Below are positions 27,263 through 38,046 of a stretch of DNA of 64,000 nt, in pieces (position 1 is the first letter of the stretch; the number at the start of each line of letters is the position of its first letter). Under the pieces are notes generated by a model, which was not told where the DNA came from, did no database searches, and was given only the letters and a program-made list of their open reading frames with translations. The stretch spans positions 1 through 64,000 of the forward strand of contig CAKUON010000002.1 in the NCBI GenBank assembly GCA_934668875.1, given 5' to 3'. This stretch comes from an uncultured Collinsella sp. Lineage in GTDB: Bacteria; Actinomycetota; Coriobacteriia; Coriobacteriales; Coriobacteriaceae. The position numbers and the translations under genes are program-made.

Positions 27263-29563
27263 TTACTCGGCAGCGGTCTTGAACTTGTTGTAGTTGATTA
27301 GGCAGCCGGCCTTGACGATGGCACGCTCTTCGGCCGTCATATCGGCAATATAGAGCTCAATCTGCTCAACCGCACCATCGGCACGCACCACGTAGGCAGC
27401 GATGTCCTTGAGGTCGCCGTCGAGCGCCGCACGGATACCCGGCACGAAGACGTAGTCGCCCACCTCAAAGTTAGGCTCGGCCTCCATCTGGAAGGGCACC
27501 ATGCCCCAGTTCATCACGTTAGAGCGATAGCGCTTGGTGGCGTACTCGTGGACGATGTTGGCCAGGCCGCCAATTACGCGCTGGCAGCTCGCGGCCTGCT
27601 CGCGGGCGGAACCGTCACCGGGCTTCTTGGCATAGAGCATGGAGCCGTACTCGGTCGCCTTGGCATCGGCCGCGACACCCACGCCGGCCAGTGCCTCGAA
27701 CACACCGGCAAGCTCGGCATCGAGTGCCGCCAGGTCGCCCGCGGCCTCGCCGGCCACGCGGCGCTTCTCCACGGCGTCGACCTCCTTGGAGCGACCCACG
27801 TATGCCGGATCGCGACGGCTCAGCGTAAACTCGGCCAGGCCCAGCGGGTTGGAGCGGAAGGAGCTCGTCTCGCCCGATGGGATCAGCTCGTCAGTCGTGG
27901 TGACCGGGTCCATGATCTTGGAGCACACCTTGAGAAGGATGTCGTCGCCGAGGGGCTCCATCGCGGGCCACGGCTTGATGTTGGGGCCCTCGACCAGCTC
28001 ATCGGCCGGCTCCGCCTTGCCAAAGCCCCAGTACACGCGCTTTTTGTACGGCGCGTCGTCAAAGGTGTACTCGCAGGCCTCGTCCCAAGTCTCCTCGGGC
28101 AGGTCGGTCGCCGGCGTCAGGACGCCGCCGTTAGCAGCCGTCGCCGCAATGGAGCGGGCATCCATCAGGGCCACGGCGCTCAGCTGGCCATTGCCCGGCT
28201 TGGAACCCTCGCGGTTGGGGAAGTTGCGCGTGGTGTGGCGGATGGACAGGCCGTTGTTGGCAGGCGTGTCGCCGGCACCAAAGCACGGGCCGCAGAATGC
28301 CGTGCGCACGATCGCGCCGGCCTCCATAAGGTCGTAGATATAGCCACGGCGCGTAAGTTCGAGCGCCACGGGCTGGCTCGTGGGATAGACCGACAGCGAG
28401 AACTCGCCGCAGCCGGTGTTGGCGCCCTTGAGCACGCGGGCAGCCTGGACCACGGAGTCGTAGTTGCCGCCCGAGCAGCCGGCGATAACGCCCTGCTGCA
28501 CGTGCAGCTTGCCGTCGACGACCTTGTCGAGCAGGCTAAAGTGCGTCTTGCCCTCGCCGATCTTGGCAGCCTCGAGCTCCACCTCGTGCAGGATGTCCTC
28601 GAGGTTCTCGTTGAGCTCATCGATCTCAAAGCCGTTGGAAGGATGGAACGGCAGGGCGATCATGGGCTTGATGCTCGACAGATCGACCTCGACGCAGCCG
28701 TCGTAGTAGGCGACATCGGCGGGCTTGAGCTCGCGGTAGTCGTCGCCGCGACCGTGCATGGTCAAAAACGCGTGCGTGTCCTCGTCGGTTGCCCAGATGG
28801 AGGAAAGGCAGGTGGTCTCGGTGGTCATGACGTCGACGCCGTTGCGGTAGTCGGTCGTCATGCTCGAGATGCCGGGGCCCACGAACTCCATGACCTTGTT
28901 CTTGACGTAGCCCTTGGCAAAGACGGCGCGGATGATGGCGAGCGCCACGTCGTGCGGACCAACGCCGGGGCGCGGGGAACCCGTGAGGTAGATGGCGACG
29001 ACGCCGGGGTAGGCGACATCGTAGGTGTCGCGCAGCAGCTGCTTGGCCAGCTCGCCGCCGCCCTCGCCCACGGCCATGGTGCCCAGGGCGCCGTAGCGGG
29101 TGTGCGAGTCGGAGCCCAGGATCATCTTGCCGCAACCGGCAAAGTTCTCGCGCATAAAGGAGTGGATGACGGCGATGTGCGGCGGAACGAAGATGCCGCC
29201 GTACTTCTTGGCAGCCGAGAGGCCAAAGACGTGGTCGTCCTCGTTGATGGTACCGCCCACGGCGCACAGCGAGTTATGGCAGTTGGTGAGCACGTAGGGC
29301 AGCGGGAACTGCTCCATGCCCGAGGCGCGCGCCGTCTGGATGATGCCGACAAAGGTGATGTCATGGCTCGCCATGGCGTCGAAGCGAATCTTGAGCGCCT
29401 CGGGATCTCCGGACGTATTGTGTGCCTGGAGGATCGAATACGCGATAGTGCCACGCTTGGCATCCTCGGGCGTCTGCGTAATACCGCGCTCGGCAGCCTC
29501 GGCCGCAGGCACAACCTCGCTGCCGCCGCGCAGGTAGATGCCGTCCTCGTACAGCTTGACCAT
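27263..29563 (-). CDS. Aconitase-family hydratase
   Basis: A 766-residue [4Fe-4S] hydro-lyase of the aconitase superfamily, the form often annotated just as hydratase. The cluster ligands are the Cys in GCSGGNYDS and the CGPC pair in [23 protein letters not shown] is the usual substrate-binding segment and the swivel domain is at the C terminus. The start [11 protein letters not shown] (29563) is chosen for its GGGAG and family-like N terminus; the frame is open to 29683. The substrate may be citrate/isocitrate, but another hydroxy-acid cannot be excluded. Confidence 0.85.
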   Translation of the reverse strand: MVKLYEDGIYLRGGSEVVPAAEAAERGITQTPEDAKRGTIAYSILQAHNTSGDPEALKIRFDAMASHDITFVGIIQTARASGMEQFPLPYVLTNCHNSLCAVGGTINEDDHVFGLSAAKKYGGIFVPPHIAVIHSFMRENFAGCGKMILGSDSHTRYGALGTMAVGEGGGELAKQLLRDTYDVAYPGVVAIYLTGSPRPGVGPHDVALAIIRAVFAKGYVKNKVMEFVGPGISSMTTDYRNGVDVMTTETTCLSSIWATDEDTHAFLTMHGRGDDYRELKPADVAYYDGCVEVDLSSIKPMIALPFHPSNGFEIDELNENLEDILHEVELEAAKIGEGKTHFSLLDKVVDGKLHVQQGVIAGCSGGNYDSVVQAARVLKGANTGCGEFSLSVYPTSQPVALELTRRGYIYDLMEAGAIVRTAFCGPCFGAGDTPANNGLSIRHTTRNFPNREGSKPGNGQLSAVALMDARSIAATAANGGVLTPATDLPEETWDEACEYTFDDAPYKKRVYWGFGKAEPADELVEGPNIKPWPAMEPLGDDILLKVCSKIMDPVTTTDELIPSGETSSFRSNPLGLAEFTLSRRDPAYVGRSKEVDAVEKRRVAGEAAGDLAALDAELAGVFEALAGVGVAADAKATEYGSMLYAKKPGDGSAREQAASCQRVIGGLANIVHEYATKRYRSNVMNWGMVPFQMEAEPNFEVGDYVFVPGIRAALDGDLKDIAAYVVRADGAVEQIELYIADMTAEERAIVKAGCLINYNKFKTAAE

Positions 29564-29743
29564 ACTGTCTCCCACTCTGCCCAAAAGATTTGGGCGCATA
29601 GCATACATTCGTTCAATATCGTGCCATAGAACGGTTGCGCGTGGGTTACGAATCTGCGCGTTCACTTTATCTCGGTAAAGCACAGGACGAGTCCAGTGTA
29701 GGGCCGGCAGATTTGGCGCAAGAGTGTCCCTTTCGACTAGTCA

Positions 29744-29769
29744 TTTAAGAACGTCCCCAATGACTACCC
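29744..29769. repeat. TTTAAGAACGTCCCC half-palindrome
   Basis: The segment around 29744-29769 (CATTTAAGAACGTCCCCAATGAC) matches the right arm of the palindrome at 57544-57568. Here the left arm is degraded. In both places it lies just before a CAGCGA-CAGCGT hairpin element. Confidence 0.7.
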
Positions 29770-29796
29770 ATAACAACGCCGATGTTTTGGCGCGGA

Positions 29797-29908
29797 CAGC
29801 GAAAGCCCGCCAGAGCGAGCAAGGTGCCTTGAAACAAGGCGGCATTGATCTTTTGATCATGCCGCCGATGTTGAAAGGCAGATTGCCGCTCTGGCGGGCT
29901 TGCAGCGT
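29797..29908. repeat. CAGCGA-CAGCGT hairpin element, copy 2
   Basis: A 112-bp hairpin with boundary boxes 29797-29802 and 29903-29908. The outer stem is AAGCCCGCCAGAGCG with complement, then GCAA/TTGC. Internal loop GG/GA (29823-29824, 29881-29882), stem TGCCTT/AAGGCA, internal loop GAAA/TTGA and an inner stem with a TTTT loop follow. It lies downstream of hspR. Confidence 0.88.
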
Positions 29909-29914
29909 CGAGCC

Positions 29915-29942
29915 GTTACGCGGTTTGGTAAAACCGCGTAAC
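29915..29942 (-). terminator. Hairpin at the end of hspR
   Basis: GTTACGCGGTTT (29915-29926) pairs with AAACCGCGTAAC (29931-29942), reaching into the stop codon. A hairpin with nearly the same design follows the lipoprotein gene (59251-59278), also beside a copy of the CAGCGA element. Confidence 0.6.
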
Positions 29943-30358
29943 TATAAGTCTCCGCCGGCGCCCAGCAGCTTGCGCATGACTTGCTCGGGGTTAACCGAGC
30001 CGTCACGCGGGGCAAGGGCGGTGATCTTCTTCTGCATCTTGTACTCGTGCAGCTCATCCTCGAGTTGGCGTACGCGGGCGCGGAGCTTCTCGTTCTCGCG
30101 CTCGCGTTCCTCGGCGCGCTCCTTCATATCGAGGATACGCACCACACCGGCAAGGTTGATGCCCTCGTCGGTCAGTTGATTGATGAGTTCCAGACGCTCG
30201 ATATCGGCACGCGAATACAGGCGCGTGTTACCGCCCGAGCGCTGAGGATTCACCAGGCCCTTGGACTCGTAGACGCGCAGGGTCTGCGGATGCATGCCGG
30301 TCAGCTCGGCCGCCACGCTGATCATGTACAGCGGTTTGTTCCTATTGTCCTCGGCCAT
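29942..30358 (-). CDS. hspR: Heat-shock repressor HspR (MerR family)
   Basis: A 138-residue MerR-type repressor. The winged helix-turn-helix is MISVAAELTGMHPQTLRVYESKGLV (about 12-36, continuing to SGGNTRLYSRADIERL), followed by a helical/coiled-coil part (80-110). In actinobacteria HspR represses dnaK and clpB with DnaK as co-repressor. It is the last gene of dnaK-grpE-dnaJ-hspR. Confidence 0.94.
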   Translation of the reverse strand: MAEDNRNKPLYMISVAAELTGMHPQTLRVYESKGLVNPQRSGGNTRLYSRADIERLELINQLTDEGINLAGVVRILDMKERAEERERENEKLRARVRQLEDELHEYKMQKKITALAPRDGSVNPEQVMRKLLGAGGDL

Positions 30359-30430
30359 GCTACCTGACCCCTTTCCGTCTCGTTATCGTCCATCATAAGC
30401 CCGCGGGCGCGGGCGTGCGCCACGACCGCC

Positions 30431-31390
30431 CTAGTACGTCGCCTTGTAACGGTTGACCTTCTCGCGATAGTCGCGCGTGTCGGCCTCGCGCAGCTTGGTC
30501 ATGGCATCGCGCTCGTCATCGGATAGGTTCGTGGGGACCTGCACCTTGATCTCGACGAGCAACGCGCCCGTACGGCCACGGTGCTTAACGTCGGGCGCCC
30601 CCATTTCCTTAAAGCGGAACTTCTTGCCCGTCTGGGTACCCGCAGGCACCTTCAGACGAACCGTCGCACCGCCGGGCGTCGGCACGTTCACCGTGCAGCC
30701 GAGCGCCGCCTCGTAGACCGAGACCGGTACCTCCATGGTCACGTCGGCACCTTTACGCTTAAACAGCGGATGCTCCTCCACGTGCGTGGTCACGACCAGG
30801 TCGCCGCGCTCGCCGCCGGCAACGCCGTACTCGCCGCGACGCTTGTAACGCAGTTTGCCACCGTCGACCGCGCCCGCGGGCACCGAGACCGTAATGGTCT
30901 GCTGCTCGCCCGTCGAGGGAATGCGGTAGGTAACCTTGTGCGTCACACCGCGAAACGCGTCCTCAGCCGTCACATCGACGGTCAGCGACAGGTCGCCGCC
31001 CTTGCGAGCACGGCTGCGACCCGCGCCGGCATTACCCGCAGCCCCGGCAAAGCCCGAGCCCCAATCGCTGCCCCAGGCACCGTTGCCGCTAAAGATGCTG
31101 TCGAAGATATCGCCCCAGCCGCTGGCGCCCGCGCCGGCACCGTAGCCGCCGCCATACGCGCCGCCCGCGCCCGGCATGCCGCCAAACATGAGCATCTGGT
31201 CGTACTCTTTGCGCTTCTTCTCGTCCGAAAGCGTTTCGTACGCCTCGCTGATCTCCTTGAACTTGGCCTCGTCGCCGCCGGCATCGGGGTGATATTTTTG
31301 CGCGAGCTTGCGAAACGCGCTCTTGATCTCTTTGTCGGAGGCGCTCTTGGATACGCCCAGGATGTCATAGAAGGTTTTGCCTGCAGCCAT
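30431..31390 (-). CDS. dnaJ: DnaJ-type co-chaperone lacking the zinc-finger domain
   Basis: A 319-residue Hsp40. The J domain at the N terminus has the HPD motif in QKYHPDAGG, a Gly-rich linker (about 70-130) follows, then the two C-terminal substrate domains. The four CxxCxGxG repeats of classic DnaJ are absent, so it is of the CbpA type in domain layout although it sits in the dnaK operon. ATG 31390 follows AGGAG. It stimulates DnaK ATPase and delivers clients. Confidence 0.92.
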   Translation of the reverse strand: MAAGKTFYDILGVSKSASDKEIKSAFRKLAQKYHPDAGGDEAKFKEISEAYETLSDEKKRKEYDQMLMFGGMPGAGGAYGGGYGAGAGASGWGDIFDSIFSGNGAWGSDWGSGFAGAAGNAGAGRSRARKGGDLSLTVDVTAEDAFRGVTHKVTYRIPSTGEQQTITVSVPAGAVDGGKLRYKRRGEYGVAGGERGDLVVTTHVEEHPLFKRKGADVTMEVPVSVYEAALGCTVNVPTPGGATVRLKVPAGTQTGKKFRFKEMGAPDVKHRGRTGALLVEIKVQVPTNLSDDERDAMTKLREADTRDYREKVNRYKATY

Positions 31391-31463
31391 CGTAGCTCCT
31401 CTCCTGTTACGTCCGCCGTCCATGCAGACGACGGCCCATGCTTTCATATGGCACTAGGCCAGA

Positions 31464-31493
31464 AAGGGCCCCGGGTGTTGCCCCGGGGCCCTT
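31464..31493 (-). terminator. Attenuator-like hairpin between grpE and dnaJ
   Basis: Perfect 12-bp arms AAGGGCCCCGGG (31464-31475) and complement (31482-31493) are followed only by TTTCT on the minus strand. It may reduce dnaJ-hspR expression relative to dnaK-grpE. Confidence 0.65.
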
Positions 31494-31498
31494 CTCAA

Positions 31499-32341
31499 TT
31501 ACTCCTCGGTGCTCTCGGCCGTATCGGCCGTAGCATCCTCGGGCGCCGCTTCGGGCTCCGGTGCGGGGCGCTTCTCGCCACCGTAGGTCACCGTCACCAT
31601 CGCGGAACGCAGGATGCGATCCGCCATGCGGTAGCCCTTCTGGTACACATCGTTGACGGTCTCGTCGTACTGCGATGCGTCCTCGACGCGACCCACAGCC
31701 TGGTGCTCGAGCGGATCGAACGCCTCGCCCTTGGGGTCGATAGGCTCAACGCCCTCGTGCGCAAACACATCGAGCAGCTTGGCATGTACCGCGTCAACGC
31801 CATCGACGAACTGCTTAAAGTCGTCGGAAAGCTCTTGGCTGCGGGCATGGTCGATCGCGCGCTCGATATCGTCGATCACCGGCAACAGCGCGGTGACAAG
31901 CTTCTCGGTCGCGCGCTCGCGCTCGGCGATGCGCTCGTTGGCGGTGCGGCGACGGAAGTTCTCCCAGTCGGCCTGCAGACGGGCGGTGCGCTCGGTAGCG
32001 TCCTTTGCCTTGTCCTCGGCGGCCTTCTGAGCCTCTGCCGCAGCATCGAGCTCATTGCGCACGTCGGCAAGCTCCTTTTGGGCCTGCTCGAACTTGAGCT
32101 TAAAGTCGTTGTCGGCGGCTTCCTCACCGGCGCGGATAGCGGCTTCCACCATCTCGTCCTCGGTCATCGTCGCCTCCTTGTTGGAATCCTCTACCTGGTT
32201 CTCGACAGCCTCGGCGGCCGGGGCCTCGTTGGCCTCGGTATCGTCGACGGCCTCTACGGGAATCTTCACGTCCTTCTCCTCAGAGTCAACGGGGGCGGCG
32301 CCAGCGGCGGCCGCCTCCGTGCGAGCTTTACGGGCGGACAT
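31499..32341 (-). CDS. grpE: Nucleotide exchange factor GrpE
   Basis: A 280-residue cofactor of DnaK. A long acidic, Ala-rich N terminus (1-75) is followed by the coiled coil (about 80-135) and the GrpE beta head (VYQKGYRMADRILRSAMVTV). The C terminus again is acidic and disordered. It starts 2 bp after the dnaK stop. Confidence 0.95.
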   Translation of the reverse strand: MSARKARTEAAAAGAAPVDSEEKDVKIPVEAVDDTEANEAPAAEAVENQVEDSNKEATMTEDEMVEAAIRAGEEAADNDFKLKFEQAQKELADVRNELDAAAEAQKAAEDKAKDATERTARLQADWENFRRRTANERIAERERATEKLVTALLPVIDDIERAIDHARSQELSDDFKQFVDGVDAVHAKLLDVFAHEGVEPIDPKGEAFDPLEHQAVGRVEDASQYDETVNDVYQKGYRMADRILRSAMVTVTYGGEKRPAPEPEAAPEDATADTAESTEE

Positions 32342-32343
32342 GA

Positions 32344-34236
<1,893 letters not shown>

Positions 34237-34345
34237 TAGAAATTCCCTCTCTCTTGTGCGTTCGCGCCGCCTCGACGGTCTGTCGCACGGCGCTTCGGCT
34301 TGTCTTTCAGGATGTAGTGTATCCCCTTATGGGCCGGAATATACA

Positions 34346-34372
34346 AAATCTAAGTCAATTCATATAAGATTT
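34346..34372 (-). promoter_or_regulatory. Heat-shock operator candidate upstream of dnaK
   Basis: AAATCTAAGTC, N5, ATATAAGATTT, identical in both arms and spacing to 25445-25471 upstream of clpB. A further palindrome, TGAGA-N8-TCTCA, lies close by (about 34381-34398). The rest of the 34237-34780 gap shows no gene. Confidence 0.72.
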
Positions 34373-34691
34373 CTTATCTCTGAGAGTTTAGGTTCTCAAA
34401 TGCGCAGGTATATGCACTGTTTGAATTCTCGGCAGATCTATTGAGATCTATGTAGAGTTGACTGAGGCTTGGATCTGGAGCCGCGCAGGGCGGCCTTGGG
34501 GCAGCCCCGGGGAAAGCGTGCCCCGTTTTGAGCGCCGATTCCGGGACGCAGTTTCCGCAAGCACGCTCAATCGTCCAATAATTCAAGTCACCTTTAGCTA
34601 ACATTTACGCAGCTCAACGGCCTAACCTGCGTGTTTTTTAGTAAGCCGTGGCATACTCGGCGAACGGTATGAAGATGCCGGTCAGAGGGTA

Positions 34692-34719
34692 TTGCAAACG
34701 GTCGCTGCCGTGGTATGTT
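34692..34719 (+). promoter_or_regulatory. Candidate ferredoxin promoter
   Basis: TTGCAA (34692-34697) and TATGTT (34714-34719) are 16 bp apart, about 60 bp upstream of the ferredoxin start. Confidence 0.4.
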
Positions 34720-34780
34720 TTTGCCCGAATCAAACCGACGCGCATCGCCTGTAGCGTCGGTCAACAGAGAGGAAACTACC

Positions 34781-34966
34781 ATGGCTCATCCCGTAATTGA
34801 TGCCGACGAGTGCATCGCTTGTGGCGTTTGCGTCGACTCCTGCCCCGCTGGCGTTCTGGAGCTCCAGGACGTCGCTACCGTCGCTGACGAGGACTCCTGC
34901 GTCGCCTGTGGCGCTTGCCAGGACGCTTGCCCCGCTGGCGCGATCACCGAGATCGTCGAGGAGTAA
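34781..34966 (+). CDS. 2x[4Fe-4S] ferredoxin
   Basis: A 61-residue clostridial-type ferredoxin. Two complete cluster motifs are visible, CIACGVCVDSCP and CVACGACQDACP, each followed by AG. It carries low-potential electrons, for example for pyruvate:ferredoxin oxidoreductase or the FeS enzymes in this region. ATG 34781 has AGAGGA upstream; longer in-frame starts would add an unrelated N terminus. A terminator follows at 35006. Confidence 0.95.
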   Translation: MAHPVIDADECIACGVCVDSCPAGVLELQDVATVADEDSCVACGACQDACPAGAITEIVEE

Positions 34967-35005
34967 CAACTCCCCCACTTGCACACTCAAAAGTACACCG
35001 TGCAC

Positions 35006-35044
35006 AAAAAGGAGGCCTCCGCATCGCCGCGGAGGCCTCCTTTT
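35006..35044. terminator. Ferredoxin terminator
   Basis: AAAAGGAGGCCTCCGC pairs with GCGGAGGCCTCCTTTT around a 6-nt loop. Confidence 0.9.
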
Positions 35045-35091
35045 GTTTACACGGGCAGCCACTATAGCAACGCCGCAGCTTGAGCATAAGT

Positions 35092-35202
35092 CAGCGAAAA
35101 CGCCCATAAGCGAGCAAGGTGACGTGAAAGAGGAGGGAAGCGTACTCTGGTACGCGACCGACGATTGAACGTCAGATTGCCGCTTAGGGGCGTTTGCAGC
35201 GT
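35092..35202. repeat. CAGCGA-CAGCGT hairpin element, copy 3
   Basis: A 111-bp hairpin with boxes 35092-35097 and 35197-35202. Internal loop GG/GA (35118-35119, 35175-35176), stem TGACGT/ACGTCA (35120-35125, 35169-35174) and internal loop GAAA/TTGA (35126-35129, 35165-35168) are conserved in position. The stem sequence is changed in a paired way relative to copies 1 and 2. The inner stem is short (GCGTAC/GTACGC). It lies 4 bp from the niaR stop codon. Confidence 0.88.
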
Positions 35203-35205
35203 CGG

Positions 35206-35751
35206 CTAAGACAAATCATCCTCGTAGGGCATGATCTCGGCCAGATAGCCCTTCTCCTTGAGCAGTGCCTCGATCTCGTCGAGGGTCTGCTCGTCTTCTG
35301 CCGCGATGCGGTGGAAGTGATAGCCGCTGGTCACCGTCAGCAACGGAAAGCTCTTGCCGCTGGCGATGTCGTGCAGGTAGCGCTCGATATCGCGGCGGTT
35401 GCGGATGTCCAGGTCGGCCGTGATCTTGCCGTACACGCGATGGTTGACGATCACGTTGAGCACGGCGCCGCCCGCATCGACGATGCTCGTGAGCTCGTCG
35501 CCCGCCTGCTCCACGCTGTGGCGCACCTTGACCAAGCGCGTGGGCACAGCCGGGCTGCTCTCGGCTTCCTGCAGCACGTAGCCGCGGTTGGTAGCGACGA
35601 TATCGTGCCCGTCGGCGCGCAGCAAGGCAATGTCTTGCACCACGACCTGACGGCTCACGCCCACCTCGCGGGCAAGCGCGCTGCCCGAAACGGGATCTTT
35701 AGCCCCCTCGAGCACGGCCATGATGGCACGGCGACGCTCGCGGGCGTTCAT
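35206..35751 (-). CDS. niaR: NiaR-type niacin-responsive repressor
   Basis: A 181-residue regulator. The N-terminal HTH_11 domain (RRRAIMAVLEG, then SGSALAREVGVSRQVVVQDIALLRA) is followed by a 3H domain with the conserved His residues in KVRHS, NHRVYG and GYHFH. Such proteins repress NAD synthesis and niacin uptake genes when nicotinate is present. It overlaps the nadC stop (TAATG), so it is co-transcribed with the genes it is expected to control. Confidence 0.9.
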   Translation of the reverse strand: MNARERRRAIMAVLEGAKDPVSGSALAREVGVSRQVVVQDIALLRADGHDIVATNRGYVLQEAESSPAVPTRLVKVRHSVEQAGDELTSIVDAGGAVLNVIVNHRVYGKITADLDIRNRRDIERYLHDIASGKSFPLLTVTSGYHFHRIAAEDEQTLDEIEALLKEKGYLAEIMPYEDDLS

Positions 35752-36611
35752 TATTTACCGTCCAGCAGACGCAGGTGCTTAAGCGAAAGGTCGAGGATCG
35801 GCGCGGAGTGCGTCAGGGCGCCCGAGCTAATAAAATCGACGCCCAGGTCGGCCAGGGCGCGAATGTTGCCGGCGTCTACGTTGCCCGAGCACTCGGTCTT
35901 GGCGCGACCGTCGATAAGCTCGATGGCGGCGGCCATATCATCGTGAGTCATGTTGTCGAACATGATGATGTCGGCGCCGGCCTCAACAGCCTCGCGTACC
36001 ATGTCCAAGTTCTCGCACTCGATCTCGACCGTCGTGGTAAACGACGCATGGGCGCGCGCCATCTCGATCGCACGTGCCACGCCACCGGCGGCGTCGATGT
36101 GATTGTCCTTGAGCATGACGGCCGTCGACAGGTTGTAGCGGTGGTTGCTGCCGCCGCCAATCTCGACTGCGGCCTTCTCGAAGACACGCATGCCCGGCGT
36201 GGTCTTGCGCGTGTCGACGAGCACGGTCTTGGTGCCTTCGAGCGCCGCGGCCATCTGATGCGTATAGGTGGCGATACCGCTCATGCGCTGCAGGTAGTTG
36301 AGCGCCACGCGCTCGCCCGAAAGCAGCACGCGCGCGTCGCCGCGTACCTGGCCCACATGGTCGCCGGCATGCACCTCGTCGCCGTCCGTGACATCAAACA
36401 GTACGGAGCTCTGCGAATCCAGTAGCTCGAAGGTGCGGGCGAACACGTCCAGACCGGCGATGATGCCGTCGGCCTTGGCGATGAGCTCAACGGTAGCGGG
36501 ACGCGCCGTGGGGCACACGCTCGCCGTGCTCACGTCCTCAAACGTGATGTCCTCGCGCAGGGCCTGCAAAATCAGATCATCGACGACGAGCTTCATGGTA
36601 ATGGGATTCAT
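35751..36611 (-). CDS. nadC: Nicotinate-nucleotide pyrophosphorylase (quinolinate PRTase)
   Basis: A 286-residue enzyme converting quinolinate and PRPP to nicotinate mononucleotide. Family landmarks are ALNYLQRMSGIATYT, DTRKTTPGMRVFEKAAVEIGGGSNHRYNL and the phosphate-binding VEIECENLDMVREAVEAGAD region. It lies 3 bp after nadB and overlaps niaR. Confidence 0.97.
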   Translation of the reverse strand: MNPITMKLVVDDLILQALREDITFEDVSTASVCPTARPATVELIAKADGIIAGLDVFARTFELLDSQSSVLFDVTDGDEVHAGDHVGQVRGDARVLLSGERVALNYLQRMSGIATYTHQMAAALEGTKTVLVDTRKTTPGMRVFEKAAVEIGGGSNHRYNLSTAVMLKDNHIDAAGGVARAIEMARAHASFTTTVEIECENLDMVREAVEAGADIIMFDNMTHDDMAAAIELIDGRAKTECSGNVDAGNIRALADLGVDFISSGALTHSAPILDLSLKHLRLLDGK

Positions 36612-36614
36612 GGT

Positions 36615-37991
36615 CTACTCCTCCACGGCCTGCGTGCCGGCGGCACGGGCCAAATCATCGATTGCAAGGGTATCGGCGCTCAGGGCGCGGTGACGTCCGT
36701 CGAGCGCGGGCTCGCCCGCCTGCTCCACGGCAAGCGACTCGCCGGTGCGCATACGCCAAGCGGCGCGGCGACCCCAAACCAGGGACTCGAGCAGGCTGTT
36801 GGAAGCCAGGCGGTTCTTGCCGTGCACGCCGTTGCAGGCCGTCTCGCCGGCGGCGTAGAGCTCGGGCATCGAGGTGCAGCCGTCCTTGTCGACCCACACG
36901 CCGCCCATAAAGTAGTGCTGCGTGGGCGTGACGGGAATGGGCTCGTCCAAGATGTCGCGGCCGTCCTCCAGGCAGCGCGCGCGGATGTTGGCGAAGTGTC
37001 CGGTCACCACGTCGCGCTCGACGGGAGCAAAGCTCAGCCACTCGTGCTCGGTGCCGTCCTGCTTCATTTGCTCGCGGATGGCGGCGGCGACCACGTCGCG
37101 CGGCTGCAGCTCGTCGGTAAAGCGCTCGCCGGCGGCGTTGAGCAGAATCGCGCCCTCGCCGCGACAGCTCTCGCTGATCAGGAACGTGCGGCCCGGCTGC
37201 GGTGAGAACAGGCCCGTGGGGTGAATCTGCACGTAGTCCAGATGCTCCATCGTAATGCCATGCTCCTGAGCGATGTAGCAAGCGTCGCCCGTGAGCTGCG
37301 GATAGTTGGTCGAGTGATCGTACACGCCACCGATGCCGCCCGTCGCCCACAGCGTATGGCGCGCGTGAATCTTAAACGACTCGCCCGCATGCACGCCCTC
37401 GGCAGCATTTGCAAGCTCATCGGCGGGACGGACCGAGTCGTCCTCGTCCACGGGCACGGCAACGATGCCGGTGCATACCGTGGCGCCGCCGCGCTCGTCG
37501 GTCAGGATATCGGTCATGGCCACGTGCTCAAGAATCTGCACGTTGTCCAGCTTGCGGACGGCCTGGAGCAGCTTGGTCGTGATCTCCTTGCCCGTAATGT
37601 CGGCATGGAAGGCGATACGCGGGCGGCTGTGCGCGCCCTCGCGGGTAAAGTCGAGGCTGCCGTCGGCCGTGCGCTCAAAGTCCACGCCCATCGCCAGCAG
37701 GTCGTTGATGACCGAGCGGCTCGAGCGAATCATGATGTCGACGCTCTCGCGGCGGTTCTCGTAGTGGCCGGCGTGCATGGTGTCCTCAAAGAAGGCGTCG
37801 TAGTCCGACCCTTCGGGCAGCACGCAGATGCCGCCCTGCGCGAGCATCGAATCGCACTCGTCGACAGCGCCCTTGGAGAGCATGATCACGCGCGTGCTCG
37901 TCGGCAGATTGAGGGCCGCGTACAGGCCCGCTACGCCGCAGCCGGCAATGACGACGTCGCACTCCATGTCGGGGTATTGCTTGGTTTCCAC
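36615..37991 (-). CDS. nadB: L-aspartate oxidase
   Basis: A 458-residue flavoenzyme oxidising L-aspartate to iminoaspartate. The FAD-binding N terminus is DVVIAGCGVAGLYAALNLP; the ARHTLWATGGIGG and GGVWVDKDGCTSMPELYAAGETACNGVHGKNRLASNSL segments (here given as separate pieces of one region) are diagnostic. GTG 37991 is chosen because of GGGAGAGG just upstream; in-frame sequence extends to 38042. A GGGAC palindrome (38009-38043) separates it from nadA. Confidence 0.95.
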   Translation of the reverse strand: METKQYPDMECDVVIAGCGVAGLYAALNLPTSTRVIMLSKGAVDECDSMLAQGGICVLPEGSDYDAFFEDTMHAGHYENRRESVDIMIRSSRSVINDLLAMGVDFERTADGSLDFTREGAHSRPRIAFHADITGKEITTKLLQAVRKLDNVQILEHVAMTDILTDERGGATVCTGIVAVPVDEDDSVRPADELANAAEGVHAGESFKIHARHTLWATGGIGGVYDHSTNYPQLTGDACYIAQEHGITMEHLDYVQIHPTGLFSPQPGRTFLISESCRGEGAILLNAAGERFTDELQPRDVVAAAIREQMKQDGTEHEWLSFAPVERDVVTGHFANIRARCLEDGRDILDEPIPVTPTQHYFMGGVWVDKDGCTSMPELYAAGETACNGVHGKNRLASNSLLESLVWGRRAAWRMRTGESLAVEQAGEPALDGRHRALSADTLAIDDLARAAGTQAVEE

Positions 37992-38008
37992 AGGAATCCT
38001 CTCCCTTG

Positions 38009-38043
38009 AATGTGGCATGCGGGACCGTCCCTCATGCCACATT
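38009..38043. repeat. GGGAC palindrome between nadA and nadB
   Basis: AATGTGGCATGCGGGAC pairs with GTCCCTCATGCCACATT, one mismatch, two-base centre. It lies within the operon between the nadA stop and the nadB Shine-Dalgarno, and shares the GGGAC core with other palindromes in the window. Confidence 0.8.
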
Positions 38044-38046
38044 GTT

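Noticed and set aside
27548..29629. Plus-strand frame of 693 codons
   Set aside because: Antisense to the aconitase-family gene.
34440..34660. Possible structured RNA in the dnaK-ferredoxin gap
   Set aside because: Only short GC-rich pairings are seen and no conserved motif, so it is not supported.
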